Source of the DNA: a virus
IMG/VR virus record: IMGVR_UViG_3300027996_000052
Span: 1-48,976 of that record
Strand: one strand, 5' to 3'
DNA: 48,976 nt
Shown here: piece after piece, positions 44,604 through 48,976 of the stretch
Position numbering within the stretch: the first letter of the stretch is position 1
Layout: each line of letters opens with the position of its first letter
Position numbers and translations under genes: made by a program
Notes under the pieces: generated by a model
Database searches by the model: none
Told to the model about the DNA's origin: nothing
What the model saw: the letters and a program-made list of their open reading frames with translations, nothing else

Positions 44604-47600
44604 ATGGCAAAGACACTTCAATATACTAAAGTTTTAAGCAAAGACTCGAGTTTTCAATTAGTTAGAACAAATCCAAAATTAACAGGTAATGTAAAGCTAA
44701 CAATAAATGAAGAAGGAAGAGTTTGGCTAAATGCTATTCCGGCAAATCTGGAATTAGCAAAAGACGACTATTCTAGATTTCCAGTTGATGTTACTCATTC
44801 ATATGGTGCAAATATTTATCAATTTTTTAAATCTGGTGAAACACCAAGTGAAATAATTTTTGGATTAACTGGTGAGGTTGATACTACTAAAACTTCAAAA
44901 GACTTTAAAGATCAATATGATTTTTCAAATTATTTTAGTGGAATTAAATATTTGGTTTCTAGTAAATATGATGAGCGCCTTTCATACTTTGCTCCTCTCT
45001 ATATAAAAGATGAAATTCCAAATTATTTTGTAGTTTTTAAAATAAAAGATCCATTAAATAAACCAATTGATGAAATAAAAGCAGATATTGAAGCAAATCA
45101 ATCAAAGTCAGATTATTTAATAGAGCTTTTTAAAAAAGCAACAATTGTTAAAACCTTTGATTTACAAGAAGACACTATTCCTGGTAAATTTATAAGAGAC
45201 TATAGAAATAGTCCAAATTTTCCAATAAGTCCAATTACTGTTTCATTCGAAGAAGAACAATTTACAACATGGAATGGAGTAATTGTAAATTCTGGTGTAT
45301 TTGGATCAAAGGGAGAATTATTATATAATGAGTATAAAGAATCAACTCCATTAAAATTTTTCGAAGAAAACATAACGAATGGCTTTGAAAGAAATGGTGT
45401 ATTGTTTCCAAATATTCTAAATCTTGAATTTATATTTAATGACACTGATTCAGAAGAATATGATATTGATAGATATTTTGGTGTTTATTTAAATTCAATT
45501 GAAATTTCTAAATTAGATATTGATTTAGATAGAGCATATGATGAGCGTGGAAGTTGGGAAAATGTTCCAAGACTAAGAAGAAGATATTTTGAATATGAAG
45601 AAACTATTATTTCTCAAACAAACCAAACTGGAATAATTCTTCCATATAAAAACTTAGATATTAATTTAATAGAATTTTCTGATATTTTTAAAAATGAAGA
45701 AACTCTATATTTTAATTATTTAACTGATAGATTTGGCGATTTTCATTTACCTAAATTAGATTATCCATATAATATATCATATTCTCAACAACAATCAGCA
45801 AATCTTACTTTAAATCCAGGAGACATAGTTACGGTATTAGCTACAAATCATGGTTTTATAACAGATATGTTGGTGACGATTGATGGTACAGATGCTGAAT
45901 ATTCAGGTACATTTTTTATTACTAAAATATCTGATGATGCATTTACATATCAATTAGATTTTACCCCGTCTTTTGCAAACACCACCGCCAAAATAAAATC
46001 TGAAATAGGACAGGGTAAAATCACTTTAAGTGATACTAAAGTAGACTTTGCAAAATTCTTTGGACCAAGTCAAGATATTTTTTTACAAGATACTGGATTT
46101 GGAAGCTTGTCTGCAGGCTTTTCAAATATTGCTATACAATTAACTAATAATCTAGTACATTTAGATAATTTTAAAATATATCATCCAAACGGTACACAAA
46201 TAGATTCGTCTGGAAAATACGATTTATTAACTGCGACTAATGATTATAATCTTATTCCAGAACCTGGTGAGTTTTATGCATATAATGATTATGGAAATAT
46301 TACAGGATTTGATGTTTTTTATTTTAGTGTAAATGGACTAATTGAAGAAATTGTTACAGCATTTGTTGGTGCACTAAACTCTATACGAAATAGAACATTT
46401 ACTGCTTTTGCATTTAATGAATATATATTTATCAAATGTTCAGTTCCAGGCGACTTTGATTTAGCTCACTCTATTACTTTTGCATCATTCAATAATAGTT
46501 ATGGATCTATTAAAATAAACGATCTTTCTGATACTCAATTAATAGATACAATAGTTCCATTTAATGGAGGATCAAAATCTATTAGGAATCGTCTGGTGAT
46601 CGATCGCGAACATCTAGATAAAATTTCTAATAATTTAAATGATCTTTTAGTAAAAACTAAAATTGGGTGGTCAAAAATAAAGAAAACATCTAATTATGTT
46701 GATACTATCTTAGAATCAAATAGCACAATATATTCTGATAGAATTAAAGCTATTTCAGATTATGAAACTAATATTGTTTTAATTTTAGATCAAGATGAGA
46801 CGCCAAGTATTAGATATACTGATTTTTTAATAAAGAAGAAATTTAGACCAGCTTTTGGTTTACTTTCATTTTTTCCAATAAAAGATATAGATTTTGATTT
46901 TATCAAAAGTACATATTTAAACTTTCCTCAAATTGATCTTTATCAAAATTATTATATACCTCCAAATACTACATTATTAAAAACTGGAATTACGTATAAA
47001 GTAGTAGGAGGAAATATTAATATTGATGGTACTGATTATATTGATGAAGAGATATTTAGTGTATTATCAGATTATTTGTCATATACTCAAACTTTCGGTA
47101 ATCCGATTGTTACATTCGATTCTGATAATTCTAATGCTGGTGTTCCATTAACGTATCCAATAACTGATCAAAATGAAGAGCTTTTAGATTTTCCTGGATT
47201 TTCTATTTTAAAAGATCCATCTTTAGTTGTACCTCAAGAAGAAACAGAAAAATTTAGATTAAGTGATAAGTTTGTAAATGGATTAACAACAACTGAATAC
47301 GATTTCTATAAAGAAAATCAAAATGCAGATTTTGCACTAAGATCTAAAATATTACCATATATTACAAAATGGTCAATTAAAGAAGGTAAAGATTCTAGAG
47401 ATAATCCATATAGATTAAATACTGAAATAGTCTTTGGAAGAAATAATTTTTCACCTGACCATACAGATAGAAGTCAAAACCCAGATAATTTTACTCATGA
47501 ATGGTTTTACATAGAAAGTAAGTTTAATTATTTAGATGATGTTGAATCTATCAAACAAAATGATTATTATTTCGATACTGAATTAGATTTAGATAAACTA

Positions 47601-48976
47601 GTAACCGAATCTGATTATTTTATAAACTATTTTACATATACTCCTGAATATTTTGATGGAACAATAACAAAAGATATTGGACCAACTCAATTTAGATATT
47701 CGAAGATATTCAAAAATAGTGCTGGAAAGTATGAAACTTTCTTTAAAGGATTTAAAATAACATTTAAAGATTCATTAGATTCAAACGAAATTGGATTTAA
47801 TAATAAACCATTAGAAAAAAAAGAAACAACTAGATTTGAAGATTATAAATTTAGTTGTATCTTAAAGCCAATTAAAGAAGATTTATTTGATAATACAAAA
47901 CCTCCAATTGCATATAAAGTAATTGAACATAAAGATTATAAATTTATTGTAATTGTAATTGAATTATATATTGGTTCAAGTTCAGAAATTTCTACTTTTT
48001 GGAAAACATATCCAACTGGAGCTAGAACAAAAATCGGTATTGATTTAGGATCAGCCAATTCTTTCTTTTTTGCTGATTCAAGCTATTCAGCAGAGTTTGG
48101 ATCAGATTTACCATATCAAACAATATTAGGAGATTATAGAATTTCGTTTGATTCATCAAATATTTCAAATTTAAATCATAATTTAATTTATTCATTAAAA
48201 AATAAAAAGATAAATACATTATTAAATAACTTTTCAAATGTAAAGCTATCTTTAAAAATTGATTTAACTCAACCTCCTGTAGCAAATACACTAGAAGGTG
48301 TTAAAAATAATGAATTTTTAAATTATCCAGCCTTATTTTCAAATGAAGTCTTATTACCAACTGAAGCAAAATTAATTGTTGCTAGGTATAATGCAGTTGG
48401 TGCTGATTATATTTTAGATACTTTTAATGGAACAACACCACAATCTAAAAGCCCAATAAAAACTGCAAATGTTGATACTTTACAATATTTAGTACAACCT
48501 GGTGATTCTGTAAAACTTGCAACTCCAATTCCTGTAACTCCATATACTTCACTATTTAATAGTATTCCATTAACTGGATTTAAACCAGCAATTGATTCAT
48601 CATTTCAATTTTTTGTAATAGGCGGTGGAGAAACATATTTAGCTCGTATATTTGAAAATATTTCATTTTCTAGTTTTAAAAAATATGTAAATGATTTTAA
48701 TCCAGTAATCGAATATTATTCTTATTCTAACATTAATGATGTTTCTACACTAAATACTTCAGCTAACTATTATATGGAGGTTTTAGATCAAAATATTGTT
48801 AAAAAGGCAAGTCAAATTATTACTGTATTAGATGAAGATATTCCTACTCAATATTCGTTTGTAACAGATATTTCATATAATTATGAACAGGGAATATTAA
48901 ATAATGTTTTAGAGTTAAATAGGTATCGTGGAGAATATGAACCTATCGTAAATAATATATTGCACTGTAAATCTGA
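44604..48976 (+). CDS. Giant putative virion structural protein, N-terminal part (3' end outside window)
   Basis: The frame opens at the ATG (MAKTLQYTKVLSKDSSFQLVR) and stays open for 1457 codons to the window edge, so the whole protein is larger. It is acidic, rich in Asp, Tyr, Phe and Ser, with many beta-strand-like segments, typical of multi-domain baseplate or fibre proteins. No coiled coil, signal or catalytic motif stands out in the visible part. It starts 6 bases after the previous stop with the same short TATAAATGG-type start context seen at the gene at 38966. Function by context only: tail or baseplate. Confidence 0.7.
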   Translation, partial: MAKTLQYTKVLSKDSSFQLVRTNPKLTGNVKLTINEEGRVWLNAIPANLELAKDDYSRFPVDVTHSYGANIYQFFKSGETPSEIIFGLTGEVDTTKTSKDFKDQYDFSNYFSGIKYLVSSKYDERLSYFAPLYIKDEIPNYFVVFKIKDPLNKPIDEIKADIEANQSKSDYLIELFKKATIVKTFDLQEDTIPGKFIRDYRNSPNFPISPITVSFEEEQFTTWNGVIVNSGVFGSKGELLYNEYKESTPLKFFEENITNGFERNGVLFPNILNLEFIFNDTDSEEYDIDRYFGVYLNSIEISKLDIDLDRAYDERGSWENVPRLRRRYFEYEETIISQTNQTGIILPYKNLDINLIEFSDIFKNEETLYFNYLTDRFGDFHLPKLDYPYNISYSQQQSANLTLNPGDIVTVLATNHGFITDMLVTIDGTDAEYSGTFFITKISDDAFTYQLDFTPSFANTTAKIKSEIGQGKITLSDTKVDFAKFFGPSQDIFLQDTGFGSLSAGFSNIAIQLTNNLVHLDNFKIYHPNGTQIDSSGKYDLLTATNDYNLIPEPGEFYAYNDYGNITGFDVFYFSVNGLIEEIVTAFVGALNSIRNRTFTAFAFNEYIFIKCSVPGDFDLAHSITFASFNNSYGSIKINDLSDTQLIDTIVPFNGGSKSIRNRLVIDREHLDKISNNLNDLLVKTKIGWSKIKKTSNYVDTILESNSTIYSDRIKAISDYETNIVLILDQDETPSIRYTDFLIKKKFRPAFGLLSFFPIKDIDFDFIKSTYLNFPQIDLYQNYYIPPNTTLLKTGITYKVVGGNINIDGTDYIDEEIFSVLSDYLSYTQTFGNPIVTFDSDNSNAGVPLTYPITDQNEELLDFPGFSILKDPSLVVPQEETEKFRLSDKFVNGLTTTEYDFYKENQNADFALRSKILPYITKWSIKEGKDSRDNPYRLNTEIVFGRNNFSPDHTDRSQNPDNFTHEWFYIESKFNYLDDVESIKQNDYYFDTELDLDKLVTESDYFINYFTYTPEYFDGTITKDIGPTQFRYSKIFKNSAGKYETFFKGFKITFKDSLDSNEIGFNNKPLEKKETTRFEDYKFSCILKPIKEDLFDNTKPPIAYKVIEHKDYKFIVIVIELYIGSSSEISTFWKTYPTGARTKIGIDLGSANSFFFADSSYSAEFGSDLPYQTILGDYRISFDSSNISNLNHNLIYSLKNKKINTLLNNFSNVKLSLKIDLTQPPVANTLEGVKNNEFLNYPALFSNEVLLPTEAKLIVARYNAVGADYILDTFNGTTPQSKSPIKTANVDTLQYLVQPGDSVKLATPIPVTPYTSLFNSIPLTGFKPAIDSSFQFFVIGGGETYLARIFENISFSSFKKYVNDFNPVIEYYSYSNINDVSTLNTSANYYMEVLDQNIVKKASQIITVLDEDIPTQYSFVTDISYNYEQGILNNVLELNRYRGEYEPIVNNILHCKS

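Overview
The window is a strongly AT-rich piece of a large T4-like tailed-phage (contractile-tail) genome. Recognisable T4 core genes are gp46/gp47 recombination nuclease, gp41 helicase, UvsX recombinase, the N-terminal half of the gp43 DNA polymerase, gp32 single-strand binding protein, the RNase H-type 5' nuclease, gp55 late sigma factor, gp18 tail sheath and a probable gp7-type baseplate wedge protein. Most starts lack a clear Shine-Dalgarno sequence and instead have A-rich leaders, which together with the extreme AT content and Bacteroidota-style leucine-rich-repeat proteins suggests a Bacteroidota host; that is inference only.

Layout. 1-828 (+): C-terminal end of a fibre-like virion protein cut by the window edge. 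839-11302 (-): one tightly packed replication/recombination operon, read dUTPase, zinc ribbon, split DNA polymerase (N half), four unknowns, UvsX, a small protein in the gp40 position, gp41, a new 57-aa membrane protein, one unknown, gp47, gp46. 11446-16072 (+): tail sheath, two tandem-duplicated small proteins, and a peptidoglycan amidase. 16069-18891 (-): GroES, RNase H, one unknown, gp32, with a hairpin in the gp32 leader. 19038-22171 (-): accessory operon with a zinc-metallopeptidase, two LRR paralogues and two small proteins. 22292-25455 (-): class II (B12-dependent) ribonucleotide reductase and an S1-domain protein. 25531-29994 (-): a 1487-aa protein behind a perfect T4 late-promoter octamer. 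30086-33443 (-): GroEL, a PD-(D/E)XK nuclease, a DnaQ-like exonuclease and a small protein. 33444-33733: divergent control region with a 20-bp tandem repeat and a G-rich tract. 33734-34805 (+): RuvC-like resolvase and gp55. 34835-48976 (+): five very large virion (baseplate/tail) genes, the last cut by the window edge.

Most interesting points. (1) Five or six unrelated proteins begin with a decapeptide closely resembling the T4 capsid-targeting sequence, ending in Glu at about position 10. If real, the metallopeptidase and the LRR proteins are cargo packaged in the head and delivered with the DNA. (2) gp43 stops just after motif A at the palm/fingers junction, so the polymerase is split and its C half lies outside the window. 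(3) Four virion genes have an NATAAATA octamer 21-23 nt before the ATG, a consistent gp55-type late promoter. (4) gp41 and gp32 share the same acidic C-terminal tail. (5) The phage carries both GroEL and GroES at separate loci.
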